A stretch of 64,000 nucleotides of DNA from Algoriphagus sp. (GTDB lineage Bacteria; Bacteroidota; Bacteroidia; Cytophagales; Cyclobacteriaceae), in contig NZ_JAQWXX010000132.1 in assembly GCF_029254265.1 (NCBI RefSeq), positions 1-64,000 of the forward strand, given 5' to 3'. A program made the position numbers and the translations under genes. Position 1 is the first letter of the stretch. Each line of letters opens with the position of its first letter. Shown piece by piece: positions 52,468 through 62,283 of the stretch. The notes under the pieces were generated by a model. The model saw only the letters and a list, made by a program, of their open reading frames with translations. It made no database searches and was not told the origin of the DNA.

Positions 52468-55365
52468 ATGCAGATCAACCTTTCAAACGCTGTCAAATTT
52501 GAGAGCAGACACAATGGCCCGACTGAAGCGGAAATCGCAGAGATGTTGGAGAAAATCGGTGCCTCATCAGTAGAGGAATTAATCAACCAGACTGTACCAA
52601 AATCAATCCAACTGGAGAAGCCTATGAATCTCCCGGCAGCAAAGTTGGAATCTGAGTTTCTTAAGGAATTCAAAGTTTTGGCAGCCAAAAACAAAGTCTT
52701 CAAATCATTCATTGGATTGGGATATTATGATACCCTAGTGCCAGGAGTAGTTTTGAGAAATGTCTTGGAAAATCCGGGATGGTATACTGCTTACACACCT
52801 TACCAAGCAGAAATTGCACAAGGTAGGCTAGAAGCTTTAATCAATTTCCAGACAGTGGTAATGGAGCTTACTGGAATGGAGCTTGCCAATGCTTCACTTT
52901 TGGACGAAGGAACAGCTGCAGCTGAGGCAATGACCATGTTGTATTCGGTCAAGCCAAGAGAAAAGAAAAACGCCCAAAAGTTTTTTGTAGACGAGCAGGT
53001 TTTTCCACAAACCAAAGCAGTTTTGGTTACAAGGGCAGAGCCACTTGGAATAGAATTGGTTTTTGGATCATTGGATTCACTGGACCTGACAGATGAAAAT
53101 CTTTATGGAGTTCTGTTTCAATACCCGAATGCAGAAGGTGCTGTAATGGACTATTCGGCAATAGTAGCTTCTGCAAAAGAGAATCATGTAAGCACTGCCT
53201 TTGCGGCAGATTTGCTAGCGTTGACACTCCTGACACCTCCAGGTGAAATGGGAGCTGATGTAGTGGTAGGCTCAGCGCAGCGATTTGGTGTGCCAATGGG
53301 ATATGGAGGACCGCATTCAGCATTCTTCGCAACTAAAGAAGCTTATAAGAGACAAATTCCTGGAAGGATCATTGGTGTATCAATTGATCGAGCGGGAAAT
53401 AAGGCTTACAGAATGGCTTTACAAACCAGAGAGCAGCACATCAAAAGAGAGAAAGCAACTTCAAATATCTGTACTGCGCAGGTGCTTTTAGCAGTAATGT
53501 CTAGTTTTTATGCGGTCTATCACGGGCCAAAAGGCTTGAAAAACATAGCGCTTAGAACACATGGTTTAGCAAAGTTGACAGGAAAAGCATTGCAACTTCT
53601 AGGTTATGAAGTCTCTTCTCAAACTTATTTTGATACGCTGAAAGTCGCCATAGAGGCAAAAACTTTGAATACTATCAAATCAATTGCAGTGGATTCAGAA
53701 ATGAATTTCAGATACGATTATGATACGGTATTCATGACGTTTGATGAAGCAAAAACCTTAGATGATGTAGCACATATCGTAGACGTATTTGCGAAGGCTC
53801 AAGGAATTGAAAGCCCAGATCTCAGTAGTCTTGCTAAAGACTTGACTTTGGATCTCCCAGATTCATTGATGCGTAAATCTGAATACTTAACTCACCCTGT
53901 ATTCAATAATTATCATAGTGAGCATGAAATGCTTCGCTATATTAAGCGTTTGGAGGCGAAAGATCTTTCGCTTGTTCATTCCATGATTTCTTTGGGTTCT
54001 TGTACCATGAAATTGAATGCGACTGCTGAAATGATCCCGGTTACCTGGCCTGAGTTTGGTCAAATGCACCCATTTGCTCCAATCGATCAGACAGCTGGAT
54101 ACCAAGAACTTTTCGCTCACCTTAGACATTGGCTGAATGAAATTACGGGTTTTGCAGATACCTCTCTTCAGCCGAACTCAGGTGCTCAAGGAGAGTTTGC
54201 AGGATTAATGGTAATTCGTCAATATCACCTCAGCAGAGGAGATGCTCATCGAAATATAGCTTTGATTCCTACTTCAGCTCATGGTACCAATCCAGCTTCT
54301 GCAGTTATGGCGGGAATGAAAGTTGTCTTAGTGAAATGTGACGAAAAAGGAAACATTGATTTGGTAGATCTTAAAGAAAAAGCAGCTGCTCATGCAAATG
54401 ACTTAGCTGCCTTGATGGTTACTTATCCTTCAACTCACGGTGTATTTGAGGAGGCTATTCAAGAGATTTGTGCTACCATTCACCAGTTTGGAGGACAAGT
54501 TTATATGGACGGAGCAAATATGAATGCTCAGGTAGGATTGACCAGTCCAGGAAGAATTGGTGCTGACGTTTGTCACCTTAACCTTCATAAAACTTTCTGT
54601 ATTCCTCATGGTGGTGGCGGACCTGGTATGGGACCAATTTGCGTAGCAGCGCACCTTGCACCATTCTTGCCGGGAAATCCTTTGGTGAAAACTGGTGGTG
54701 AAGATCCAGTGTCTTCGATCTCTGCAGCGCCTTATGGAAGTGCAAGTATTTTACCTATTTCCTACGCATACATCGCAATGATGGGTGGTGATGGTTTGAC
54801 CAACGCAACCAAAATGGCGATTCTAAATGCAAATTATATCAAGGAAAGACTTAAAGGTAATTTTGAAATTCTATATACAGGAACAAAAGGAAGAGCTGCA
54901 CACGAGATGATTGTGGATTGTAGAGCTTTCAAAGAATTCGGAGTGGAGGTAGAAGATATTGCAAAGCGATTGATGGACTATGGGTATCATGCACCAACAG
55001 TTTCGTTCCCAGTAGCTGGTACTTTGATGATCGAGCCAACTGAATCTGAGACTAAGTCTGAATTGGATAAGTTCTGTGATGCGCTTCTTTCAATCCGTGA
55101 GGAAATCCGTGAAATAGAAAATGGAAAAGCTGATCGTGAAAATAATGTCTTGAAAAATGCTCCTCATACGGCTACTATGGTATTGACCGGAGAATGGGAT
55201 TTGCCTTACTCTAGAGAGAAAGCAGTTTTCCCGTCTGAGAATGTAAAAGCCAATAAATTTTGGCCAAGTGTTAGAAGGATTGATTCAGCTTATGGGGATA
55301 GAAACTTAATTTGTAGCTGTATTCCAGTAGAAGAATATGCAACCTCTGAAGAAGAGATTGCTTAA
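52468..55365 (+). CDS. gcvP: Glycine dehydrogenase (decarboxylating), P protein
   Basis: A 965-residue PLP enzyme of the glycine cleavage system that decarboxylates glycine and passes the aminomethyl group to the lipoyl group of H protein. The start [17 protein letters not shown] is family-typical, the first half has [42 protein letters not shown], and the PLP lysine lies in [21 protein letters not shown] near residue 700. This is the fused single-chain form. LipA, which makes its partner cofactor, is the next gene, convergent. Confidence 0.96.
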   Translation: MQINLSNAVKFESRHNGPTEAEIAEMLEKIGASSVEELINQTVPKSIQLEKPMNLPAAKLESEFLKEFKVLAAKNKVFKSFIGLGYYDTLVPGVVLRNVLENPGWYTAYTPYQAEIAQGRLEALINFQTVVMELTGMELANASLLDEGTAAAEAMTMLYSVKPREKKNAQKFFVDEQVFPQTKAVLVTRAEPLGIELVFGSLDSLDLTDENLYGVLFQYPNAEGAVMDYSAIVASAKENHVSTAFAADLLALTLLTPPGEMGADVVVGSAQRFGVPMGYGGPHSAFFATKEAYKRQIPGRIIGVSIDRAGNKAYRMALQTREQHIKREKATSNICTAQVLLAVMSSFYAVYHGPKGLKNIALRTHGLAKLTGKALQLLGYEVSSQTYFDTLKVAIEAKTLNTIKSIAVDSEMNFRYDYDTVFMTFDEAKTLDDVAHIVDVFAKAQGIESPDLSSLAKDLTLDLPDSLMRKSEYLTHPVFNNYHSEHEMLRYIKRLEAKDLSLVHSMISLGSCTMKLNATAEMIPVTWPEFGQMHPFAPIDQTAGYQELFAHLRHWLNEITGFADTSLQPNSGAQGEFAGLMVIRQYHLSRGDAHRNIALIPTSAHGTNPASAVMAGMKVVLVKCDEKGNIDLVDLKEKAAAHANDLAALMVTYPSTHGVFEEAIQEICATIHQFGGQVYMDGANMNAQVGLTSPGRIGADVCHLNLHKTFCIPHGGGGPGMGPICVAAHLAPFLPGNPLVKTGGEDPVSSISAAPYGSASILPISYAYIAMMGGDGLTNATKMAILNANYIKERLKGNFEILYTGTKGRAAHEMIVDCRAFKEFGVEVEDIAKRLMDYGYHAPTVSFPVAGTLMIEPTESETKSELDKFCDALLSIREEIREIENGKADRENNVLKNAPHTATMVLTGEWDLPYSREKAVFPSENVKANKFWPSVRRIDSAYGDRNLICSCIPVEEYATSEEEIA

Positions 55366-55388
55366 AATTTAAATCATCAACGTAAAAA

Positions 55389-55416
55389 AAGCCTCGATTT
55401 CTCGAGGCTTTTTTTA
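55389..55416. terminator. Bidirectional terminator between gcvP and lipA
   Basis: AAGCCTCGA (55389-55397) and TCGAGGCTT (55402-55410) with A-run before and T-run after. Confidence 0.8.
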
Positions 55417-55435
55417 TGAACTTATTTGGGAATAC

Positions 55436-56314
55436 TTAAACGTTTACGTGTCTTTCGGCATGGTAAGAAGACCTCACCAGTGGCCCAGATTCCACATATT
55501 TTAATCCTTTGGAAAGGCCAACTTCTCGATATTCATCAAAAAGATCAGGATGAATAAATTCTGCAACTTCAATATGCAACTTTGTTGGCTGTAGGTATTG
55601 GCCAAGAGTTAGGATGTCACAACCATGAGCTACAAGATCGTCCATCGCCTGAAACACTTCTTCCTTTTTTTCACCTAAACCTAGCATTATCCCAGTTTTA
55701 GTACGCTTTCCATATTCTTTGGTCAATTTGATTTGTTCTAAGGAGCGTTCATATTTTGCCTGGGGACGTACTCTTCTGTATAGACTTCCCACAGTTTCCA
55801 TATTATGTGAAACTACCTCTTGGCCACCCTCAATCATCCGATAAAGGGCGTCCCAATTAGATTTCACATCAGGGATCAATGTCTCAATAGTGGTAGAAGG
55901 AGAAAGAGCTTTGGTTTGAACCACGGTCTGATACCATATCTCAGCCCCACGGTCTTTTAATTCATCCCGATTCACAGAGGTGATTACTGCATGTTTTACG
56001 CCCATTAATTTGATCGCTTCAGCAACTCTTCTAGGTTCATCAGTATCATACTCTGGTGGTCTTCCGGTCGCTACTGCACAGAATGAACAAGATCTGGTAC
56101 AGACATTCCCTAAGATCATGAAGGTAGCTGTACCAGCTCCCCAACATTCACCCATATTAGGACAATTACCGCTTTCGCAAATAGTGTGGAGCTTATGTTC
56201 GTCGACTAGTTTTCGGACTTTTGCGTATTCTTTTCCAACAGGAAGCTTTACTCGGAGCCAATTTGGCTTTTTCCTTCTTGTTGCTTCTTCTGATATAACT
56301 GGTAATTCGATCAT
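55436..56314 (-). CDS. lipA: Lipoyl synthase
   Basis: A 292-residue radical SAM enzyme that inserts two sulfurs into octanoyl groups of lipoyl domains, including GcvH. Two iron-sulfur motifs are visible: [13 protein letters not shown] near residues 46-58 (auxiliary cluster) and [10 protein letters not shown] near 72-81 (radical SAM CxxxCxxC). Length is as in other LipA proteins. It has a canonical promoter (56331-56360) and faces gcvP across a shared terminator. Confidence 0.95.
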   Translation of the reverse strand: MIELPVISEEATRRKKPNWLRVKLPVGKEYAKVRKLVDEHKLHTICESGNCPNMGECWGAGTATFMILGNVCTRSCSFCAVATGRPPEYDTDEPRRVAEAIKLMGVKHAVITSVNRDELKDRGAEIWYQTVVQTKALSPSTTIETLIPDVKSNWDALYRMIEGGQEVVSHNMETVGSLYRRVRPQAKYERSLEQIKLTKEYGKRTKTGIMLGLGEKKEEVFQAMDDLVAHGCDILTLGQYLQPTKLHIEVAEFIHPDLFDEYREVGLSKGLKYVESGPLVRSSYHAERHVNV

Positions 56315-56330
56315 GTATATTGATTTGTGG

Positions 56331-56360
56331 CAAAGGTATGGCTTATCCTAAAAAAGCCAA
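56331..56360 (-). promoter_or_regulatory. Promoter of lipA
   Basis: On the minus strand TTG, 19-base spacer, TACCTTTG: a full match to the Bacteroidetes -33/-7 pattern. Transcription would start about 10 bases before the lipA ATG. Confidence 0.6.
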
Positions 56361-56367
56361 TGATTGC

Positions 56368-57096
56368 TTATTGTCTAAATCCGTAGAAAAAGGTGAAATA
56401 AACTGATTGGAATAACTGCTTGTTTTCAACCGTTGGAATTAGTGGAATTTCTTTTGTAAAACCCTCAAGCATGTAACCAAGTTCCAGTCCAGTGACATTT
56501 GATCTGAAAACGCCAAATTCAAAAGACATAGCTGCCTTCAAGTTAGCACCAAATGCAAACTCCGATTGGCCTAATCCTTCAAAAAGTCTTCCTGTCCCAA
56601 GGATATTGAATCTACTTTGATGAATTTCAGGATCATATTGCTCTCGGACAGTTTCTATCCGGTTGATAGCATATTCTATGTAATACGGTGCAATCAAACC
56701 AAATGTGGGGCCTACAGCAGCAAGGGCAGATACTTGCACTCCTTGATTTGGTGCTTTTTTGAAAAGAATAATTTCTCTTCCGTATTGAGGCCTTATGGAA
56801 TAGAGATAATTTGATTTTCCAAAAATATAGCTATTTCCCAAAACGGTATTAAAGCGGACTTCCTTTGGATTTTTTACATTAGAAAGTTCGATAGCCCAAA
56901 AGCTAAATTGATTGTCATCTATTCGAGTTCCGGATTTAAAAACAAATCCACCAATCAATCCTCCATTGGTGTTTTTATTCAATCCAAATGTATATTCCTT
57001 ATCATAATCGTAGTTTCCAGCATCTTCTCGCTGGGCCCACGACTCAATTGAAAGGAAAAATAAAATAAGCGTTAGAATTAAATTCAGCTTCTTCAT
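56368..57096 (-). CDS. Hypothetical outer-membrane beta-barrel-like protein
   Basis: About 242 residues starting MKKLNLILTLILFFLSIESWAQ (signal peptide to residue 22). The mature protein alternates strands rich in Gly and aromatics (TNGGLIGGFVFKSG, NSYIFGKSNYLYSIRPQYGRE, GLELGYMLEGF) and ends with an aromatic residue near the C-terminus (FYGFRQ), which is typical of outer-membrane barrels. The ORF track starts 13 codons earlier; the ATG at 57096 leaves the signal peptide intact. Function unknown; divergent from the OsmC gene. Confidence 0.65.
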   Translation of the reverse strand: MKKLNLILTLILFFLSIESWAQREDAGNYDYDKEYTFGLNKNTNGGLIGGFVFKSGTRIDDNQFSFWAIELSNVKNPKEVRFNTVLGNSYIFGKSNYLYSIRPQYGREIILFKKAPNQGVQVSALAAVGPTFGLIAPYYIEYAINRIETVREQYDPEIHQSRFNILGTGRLFEGLGQSEFAFGANLKAAMSFEFGVFRSNVTGLELGYMLEGFTKEIPLIPTVENKQLFQSVYFTFFYGFRQ

Positions 57097-57168
57097 TCGA
57101 GTTGGTCGAAAATATAGCCCTATTTTTGGGTTCATTTATTTTAAACTGAATTTTAAAAGTAAGAGTTT

Positions 57169-57573
57169 ATGCCGACTATAAAAAGTTCGTATTTAGGGAA
57201 TTTAAGGACTGAGTCCGAGCATCTTCAATCTGGTACAAAGATCCTGACGGATGCACCAGTTGATAATAATGGAAAAGGAGAGGCCTTTTCTCCTACGGAC
57301 TTGGTAGCAAGCGCATTAGGGAGTTGCATGGTTACCATTATGGGCATAATTGCTGCCAGAGAAAATATTTCCTTAGAGGGGCTTAATTGGGAAGTAACCA
57401 AAATCATGCAAGCAAACCCTAGAAAAATTGAAGAAATAAAAGTTGATTTTACCTGGGAAGTCCCGGTGAACAATTCTGTTTTTATTCAAAAATTAAAGAA
57501 TGCTGCCAAGACTTGTCCAGTAGCTTTAAGTTTAGATCCCGCGATTAAGCAGACTTTAAATTTCAATTTTTAA
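57169..57573 (+). CDS. OsmC family peroxide resistance protein
   Basis: A 134-residue OsmC/Ohr-type protein that reduces organic hydroperoxides with two cysteines: the first in FSPTDLVASALGSCMVT near residue 48, the second in AAKTCPVALSLD near 118. Length fits. It lies 57 bases before sdaA and may share a promoter. Cytosolic. Confidence 0.88.
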   Translation: MPTIKSSYLGNLRTESEHLQSGTKILTDAPVDNNGKGEAFSPTDLVASALGSCMVTIMGIIAARENISLEGLNWEVTKIMQANPRKIEEIKVDFTWEVPVNNSVFIQKLKNAAKTCPVALSLDPAIKQTLNFNF

Positions 57574-57630
57574 GATTGGAACAAAAAGACAAATTTCAAG
57601 ATTACCAAATTATATAAACCCAAATTTACT

Positions 57631-58539
57631 ATGTGCTATCTTTTTGAAGACTTCAAAGGCTGGAAAGCCTATTGCGAATTGAATAATATAAGTTTGCCTC
57701 AGTCTGTCATCGAATACGAGGTAGAGCAAAAAAATGGTGAAGAAGGTAAAATAAAAATCGGATTACTACATGCCTATCAAGTGATGAAGGATGCTGTGAA
57801 AGCAGGCTTGGAGGAAGACATGGTTTCTAGATCAGGAATGATTAATAATGGGGCAAAAAAAGTTTTTAATTATCCACTTGCAGTCCTTTCACCAGAATTT
57901 CAAAAATTAATTTCCAGAGCTTTGGCAGCTAAGGAAGTCAATTCTTGTATGGGAAGAGTGGTGGCTGCTCCTACAGCTGGGGCAAGTGGAATTTTGCCTG
58001 GAACTTTGGTAACCCTGCAAGAGATTCATTCTCTTTCGGACGAGCAGATTATAGAGGGGCTTTTAGTGGGCGCAGGGATCGCGCTAATTATTGAGGAGAA
58101 AGCCAGTTTGGCAGGAGCAGTAGGAGGGTGTCAGGCAGAAACAGGATCAGCAGCTGCAATGGCAGCTGGAGCAATAGTATACTGTCTTAGAGGGAATATT
58201 GATCAGATTTTTAATGCAGTTGCGATTACTATTCAATGTATGCTTGGTCTGGTTTGTGATCCTGTGGCAGGTTTAGTTGAAGTGCCATGTGTTGTCCGAA
58301 ATGCCAGTGCGGCAGCGATATCCTTTAGTTCCTCCCAGATAGCTCTCGCTAATGTAAGCGCGGTAATCCCCGTTGACGAATGTATTGAGGCAATGGGAGA
58401 AATCGGGGCTTCAATGGAAAGCAGATATAAAGAAACTGCTATGGGTGGTTTGGCAGCAACTCTTACTGGTCAGGAGATTTCAAATCGGGTTTTAATCCAA
58501 GATATAGAGATTCTTCCCGACCAAGATTTAGAGGAATAG
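57631..58539 (+). CDS. L-serine ammonia-lyase, iron-sulfur type, alpha chain
   Basis: A 302-residue enzyme that deaminates serine to pyruvate using a 4Fe-4S cluster. Conserved cysteine blocks are NSCMGRVVAAPTAGASGILPG near 107, GGCQAETGSAAAMAAGA near 165 and IQCMLGLVCDPVAGLVEVPCVVRNA near 200. This corresponds to the alpha chain (about 290-300 residues); the beta chain found in two-chain or fused forms is not adjacent. Its stop overlaps the convergent exporter gene by 12 bases. Confidence 0.88.
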   Translation: MCYLFEDFKGWKAYCELNNISLPQSVIEYEVEQKNGEEGKIKIGLLHAYQVMKDAVKAGLEEDMVSRSGMINNGAKKVFNYPLAVLSPEFQKLISRALAAKEVNSCMGRVVAAPTAGASGILPGTLVTLQEIHSLSDEQIIEGLLVGAGIALIIEEKASLAGAVGGCQAETGSAAAMAAGAIVYCLRGNIDQIFNAVAITIQCMLGLVCDPVAGLVEVPCVVRNASAAAISFSSSQIALANVSAVIPVDECIEAMGEIGASMESRYKETAMGGLAATLTGQEISNRVLIQDIEILPDQDLEE

Positions 58540-58980
58540 ATTGTTGAAAAAGGGGATTTTCAGGATTGAATCAATGGTGAGGGAAAAGAATGTTGCCCAA
58601 AGAATTGAACTAATTAGCATTTGAATAAAAATTCTTCTCTTTTTCACTCCAAATGAAACCATAATTAAAGTTCCTCCTATTGGAGTCAACAGAAGTGGAG
58701 TGATCGCCGCAATTCCCATTTCCCCATATTTTTTCCAAATTTTCACGATGTTCCGATTTTTTTTGGAAAACTTGGGTTTTGGGAAGCGTATTTCTATAAA
58801 TTTTTTAAATCGTGCTCCAATAAATGTGAATACAACTACACTACTCATCATACCAGAGACAGTCACCAGAATGGTTTGAATCACACTGTATCCCGCTGCA
58901 GTACCAAGTACTGGTCCAGCAATAAATTTGAACCAAGACAAGAAATAAATCCCCAGAAGTTTGAGGATAGATTCGATCAT
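58528..58980 (-). CDS. Small multidrug export-like membrane protein
   Basis: A 150-residue inner-membrane protein with about four hydrophobic segments and a loop KKYGEMGIAAITPLLLTPIGGTLIMVSFG that fits the putative small multidrug export (Sm_multidrug_ex) family. Real export activity is unproven. It overlaps the exchanger gene by four bases, so the two are translated together. Confidence 0.65.
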   Translation of the reverse strand: MIESILKLLGIYFLSWFKFIAGPVLGTAAGYSVIQTILVTVSGMMSSVVVFTFIGARFKKFIEIRFPKPKFSKKNRNIVKIWKKYGEMGIAAITPLLLTPIGGTLIMVSFGVKKRRIFIQMLISSILWATFFSLTIDSILKIPFFNNLFL

Positions 58981-59906
58981 AGTAAGAAGAATATATAGGT
59001 GAAGTAGGCCAATAATAGAAATGAACCCTCAACTTTCGAAATTTGCATTTTGGTACGCATCAGAGGAAAAAGCAAAATTGTGATTCCTAGCATCCACAGA
59101 AAATCTGAGTTTATGAATTCCTGGGAGACCTCAATAGGTTTAATTATTGCAGTGATTCCTATAATGGAGAGAATATTCATGATGTTACTTCCAAGAATAT
59201 TGCCTAGAGCTAAATCGGTGCGCTTTGAAAGAGCAGCTATTATGGAGGTAATCAGTTCTGGTAGACTAGTTCCAATAGCGATAATTGTCACCCCGATTAC
59301 TCTTTCTGACACTCCAAATTCTCTCGAAATCAGAACTGCATTTTCTACTAATAACTCTGAACCAAAATATAGCCCTACTATTCCCCCAATGAAATAGATA
59401 ATAGATTTCAGCCAAGAAAAACTTTTTACTTGCTCAATTTCTTCATCAATCTCAGGGTTTTCTATAGTACTAGTTTTGAATAAATAAAAATTGAAAACAA
59501 TGAATAAAACAAGGAGTAAAATCCCCTCCCAAGTTTCAATTATCCCATTATAGCTTAGACCATAAAAAAGTATTGAAACAAGAAGGGTAACTGTATAATC
59601 AAATCGTATATGTATTCTTCTAATTAATACGCGGTAGAAAAGTCCCGTAATTCCAAGTACTAGCCCAATATTGGCAATATTCGAACCGATTACATTTCCA
59701 ATTGATATATCACTATTTCCTTTTAGCGCTGCATTTACACTTACCAAAAGTTCTGGTGCAGAAGTGCCAAAAGCAACGATAGTTAAACCAATTAGGCCTG
59801 CACTCATTCCTAGTTTGACTGCTATGCCAGATGCTCCATCTACCAATATTTTACCACCAGCAAGAAGAATTATAAACCCTAATAATAAAAGAAAGTACGC
59901 TGCCAT
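58977..59906 (-). CDS. CaCA-family sodium/calcium exchanger
   Basis: A 309-residue inner-membrane antiporter with ten hydrophobic segments and the two inverted alpha repeats of the family: GLTIVAFGTSAPELLVSVNAALKGNSDISIGNVIGSNIANIGLVLG near 40-85 and GVTIIAIGTSLPELITSIIAALSKRTDLALGNILGSNIMNILSIIG near 205-250. It probably exchanges calcium against sodium or protons (YrbG type). The small exporter follows with a four-base overlap. Confidence 0.9.
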   Translation of the reverse strand: MAAYFLLLLGFIILLAGGKILVDGASGIAVKLGMSAGLIGLTIVAFGTSAPELLVSVNAALKGNSDISIGNVIGSNIANIGLVLGITGLFYRVLIRRIHIRFDYTVTLLVSILFYGLSYNGIIETWEGILLLVLFIVFNFYLFKTSTIENPEIDEEIEQVKSFSWLKSIIYFIGGIVGLYFGSELLVENAVLISREFGVSERVIGVTIIAIGTSLPELITSIIAALSKRTDLALGNILGSNIMNILSIIGITAIIKPIEVSQEFINSDFLWMLGITILLFPLMRTKMQISKVEGSFLLLAYFTYIFFLL

Positions 59907-59913
59907 TTTTTGA

Positions 59914-60558
59914 TTAAATTTTTGGACCGAAGGCTAAATCTCCTGCATCACCCAATCCAGGAACAATATAAAATTGCTCATTCAATCTCTCATCCATACT
60001 TCCAATCCAAAAACTATGCGGTATGCTTAAATTATCCTTAATAAATTTTATTCCTTCTGGAGCGGCAAACCCCGCAGCGATGTGGATGTGTTTTGGAGTT
60101 CCATTTTTAGAAAGTGTGTCAATTGACTCCATTAAAGATTTCCCAGTTGCGAGCATTGGATCTGTTAAGATCATTATTTTTTCCCCTAGAAAAGGACTTG
60201 CATGGTAGCCAAGATTGATTTTGATTTTCCCATTATTTTCCTCTTCTCTAAAAGCACCTATAAAAGCACTTTCTGCTTGATCAAAGAAATTCAAAAAGCC
60301 TTGGTAAAACGGCAGGGAGGCCCTTAGAACAGAAACTATAACAGGATTTTCGGAAGGAGTTAAAATATTAATTTTAGAAAGTGGTGTTTGAATCAGTTTC
60401 GGTTGATAAACGAGAGTTTTGGATATTTCATAAGCCAAAATTTCACCTAAACGTTCTAGGTTTTTTCTAAACCTCATTCTGTCTTTCTGGATGACAGTAT
60501 CTCTCATTTCTGCCATAAATTGGTTGGCAATAGAAGGAGTTTGAGAAAGGATAAACAT
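59914..60558 (-). CDS. upp: Uracil phosphoribosyltransferase
   Basis: Salvages uracil to UMP with PRPP. The 214 residues contain the PRPP loop MILTDPMLATGKSLMESIDTL near 128 and the C-terminal uracil-binding region YIVPGLGDAGDLAFGPK. A -7 box TATCTTTG lies only four bases before the ATG, so the transcript may be leaderless. Confidence 0.92.
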   Translation of the reverse strand: MFILSQTPSIANQFMAEMRDTVIQKDRMRFRKNLERLGEILAYEISKTLVYQPKLIQTPLSKINILTPSENPVIVSVLRASLPFYQGFLNFFDQAESAFIGAFREEENNGKIKINLGYHASPFLGEKIMILTDPMLATGKSLMESIDTLSKNGTPKHIHIAAGFAAPEGIKFIKDNLSIPHSFWIGSMDERLNEQFYIVPGLGDAGDLAFGPKI

Positions 60559-60562
60559 GTTT

Positions 60563-60570
60563 CAAAGATA
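60563..60570 (-). promoter_or_regulatory. Candidate -7 box abutting upp start
   Basis: On the minus strand TATCTTTG, an exact TAnnTTTG match, then AAAC and the upp ATG. Transcription would start at or next to the A of ATG. Confidence 0.45.
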
Positions 60571-60656
60571 AAAGAAAAAACCGGCTGTTTAAGACCGATT
60601 TTTATTCTTGTAGAAGTTACAAATCTTTTCAAATTGTAATTAAAACTATTAAAACA

Positions 60657-60689
60657 GGAAAGCCTGACCAAACTTGATCAGGCTTTCCT
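60657..60689 (-). terminator. Terminator of OmpA copy 1
   Basis: AGGAAAGCCTGA (60657-60668) and TCAGGCTTTCCT (60678-60689), followed on the minus strand by GTTTTAAT. Its core is nearly the same as the terminator of the second OmpA gene. Confidence 0.75.
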
Positions 60690-60707
60690 AAATATTTGAA
60701 GAGAGAA

Positions 60708-62015
60708 TTATTTTACTTCGAAGCTTGCTCTTCTTGCCATCTGTCTTGCGTCAGCAGAAGACTTATCTACACTTGTATCTTCTCCATAGCCTTTATAAGA
60801 AATTCTTGAAGGATCAACTCCAGAAGAAATCAATAAGTCATAAACTGCCTTAGCCCTTCTTTCAGAAAGTTTCATGTTGTAGTCTTCTGGACCCAATTCG
60901 TCTGCATAACCTTTAACTTCAACACTTACTCCTGGATTCTTTTTTAAGAAGTTTGATACATAGTTAGCTGCGCTAGTAGAATAGGCTAGTGGCTTATCAC
61001 TGTCGAATGCATAGTAAACATTCACGTAGCCATCATTAATGGCTTTTATTAGGAAGTCAACTTGTTCTACAATCTTTTCTACTGGACAGCCTCCTGTTGA
61101 AGAAGGGCCAGGAAGGAATGGACAATTATCCAGATGATCTGGTGTGCCGTCACCATCAGAATCCATTGTTACTCCAAAGCTATTTACTCTAGCTCCAGCG
61201 GGAGTATTGGGTTCTTTATCTAAGTAATCAGGTACTCCATCTCCGTCAGAATCCTTTAACATATCTTTGATTTCATTGATATTAGAAGTGAGTTCTTCTT
61301 TAGAAGCATACTTATCGGGTTCTATGAACCAATCTGCATGAGTCTCATTTTTTCCTAAGTAAAAATTAAGCCCTATGGTACCGGTCCACCAGGTGGCAGT
61401 AGCGTGGGGAAAAGGGATTTCTGGTAAAAAAGGTCTTCCAATCTGATTAAAGTCATTTCCGTCGAATGTATATCGCTGTCTTCCGTTGACAATCATAGAA
61501 ATAGTTCCTTGTAAGCTGATTCTATTTGAAAGAGAATACAGCCCTTTTAATGATGAGTTAAAAGAATAAACATAATCAGGATCAAAATCGGGTAACTTAC
61601 CTTCTGAGTTAATCCGATCTTCTGATTTTAAAGATCCAAAACCTGCTCCAAATTCACCTAAAACAGTAAACCTTTTTGTAAATGTTTCAAATGAAAGTGA
61701 TCGACCAATATTCCAAACACCTCGTAAACTAAGACTTAGGTAATCTGTTTTGAATTCAGGACTTACATCTTTGGCTTCACTAAAACTTCCAAATCCAAAA
61801 TTTCCGGAAAATCCAAAGTATTGGTTGACCATATATCTTCCACCAAAATCGACATGTCCAATATTAAGTGTAGGAGATAAATAGCCACCTGTGAGTGGTC
61901 CCATAGGCTTATTTACACCTAGGTTAGCGTCAATTGACCATTTGTTGAAATCTTTTTGGGAAAATGCTGTATTGGAAATAAATACAATTGATAGGAATAA
62001 TAAAAGGTGTCTCAT
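60708..62015 (-). CDS. OmpA family protein with thrombospondin type 3 repeats (copy 1)
   Basis: About 435 residues. A signal peptide (MRHLLLFLSIVFISNTAFSQ) precedes an N-terminal beta-barrel of about 220 residues, then calcium-binding type 3 repeats (DSDGDGVPDYLDKEPNTP, DSDGDGTPDHLDNCP), then an OmpA C-terminal peptidoglycan-binding domain with YADELGPEDYNMKLSERRAKAV near 380. It links outer membrane and cell wall. The ORF track adds 12 residues; the ATG at 62015 starts the signal peptide. Confidence 0.9.
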   Translation of the reverse strand: MRHLLLFLSIVFISNTAFSQKDFNKWSIDANLGVNKPMGPLTGGYLSPTLNIGHVDFGGRYMVNQYFGFSGNFGFGSFSEAKDVSPEFKTDYLSLSLRGVWNIGRSLSFETFTKRFTVLGEFGAGFGSLKSEDRINSEGKLPDFDPDYVYSFNSSLKGLYSLSNRISLQGTISMIVNGRQRYTFDGNDFNQIGRPFLPEIPFPHATATWWTGTIGLNFYLGKNETHADWFIEPDKYASKEELTSNINEIKDMLKDSDGDGVPDYLDKEPNTPAGARVNSFGVTMDSDGDGTPDHLDNCPFLPGPSSTGGCPVEKIVEQVDFLIKAINDGYVNVYYAFDSDKPLAYSTSAANYVSNFLKKNPGVSVEVKGYADELGPEDYNMKLSERRAKAVYDLLISSGVDPSRISYKGYGEDTSVDKSSADARQMARRASFEVK

Positions 62016-62048
62016 TTCAAAGGATATTTGATTAGGGTAATTCAGCTT

Positions 62049-62056
62049 CAAAATTA
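62049..62056 (-). promoter_or_regulatory. Candidate -7 box of OmpA copy 1
   Basis: On the minus strand TAATTTTG matches TAnnTTTG, 33 bases before the ATG at 62015. Confidence 0.4.
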
Positions 62057-62231
62057 TAGAAAAAAGGAGTAAAAAAACTTACTTTCTTTGTTCTTTGAAT
62101 AATAATCAATTTTCAGCATGAGAATTCTGACTTCCGATGGAAAAGCGAATGAATAATAAAATGAATTTTGATTTTCAGTTTTAAAAATAGAAGATTGATA
62201 ATCTGAATTTTTTTTCCAATTCTTTATAAAA

Positions 62232-62265
62232 AAGAAAGCCTGATCAAATTTGATCAGGCTTTCTT
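62232..62265 (-). terminator. Terminator of OmpA copy 2
   Basis: Arms AAGAAAGCCTGATCA (62232-62246) and TGATCAGGCTTTCTT (62251-62265) with a T-run on the minus strand (TTTTTTATAAAG). Confidence 0.8.
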
Positions 62266-62283
62266 AAATATATGTTAGGAGAA

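Noticed and set aside
53027-53332. 101-residue minus-strand ORF inside gcvP
   Set aside because: Shadow of a long conserved gene; the translation has no domain features and many Leu/His/Pro from the reverse frame.
60578-60602. Weak hairpin AACCGGC...GACCGATT upstream of upp
   Set aside because: Only a few imperfect pairs and no clear gene to terminate; probably chance.
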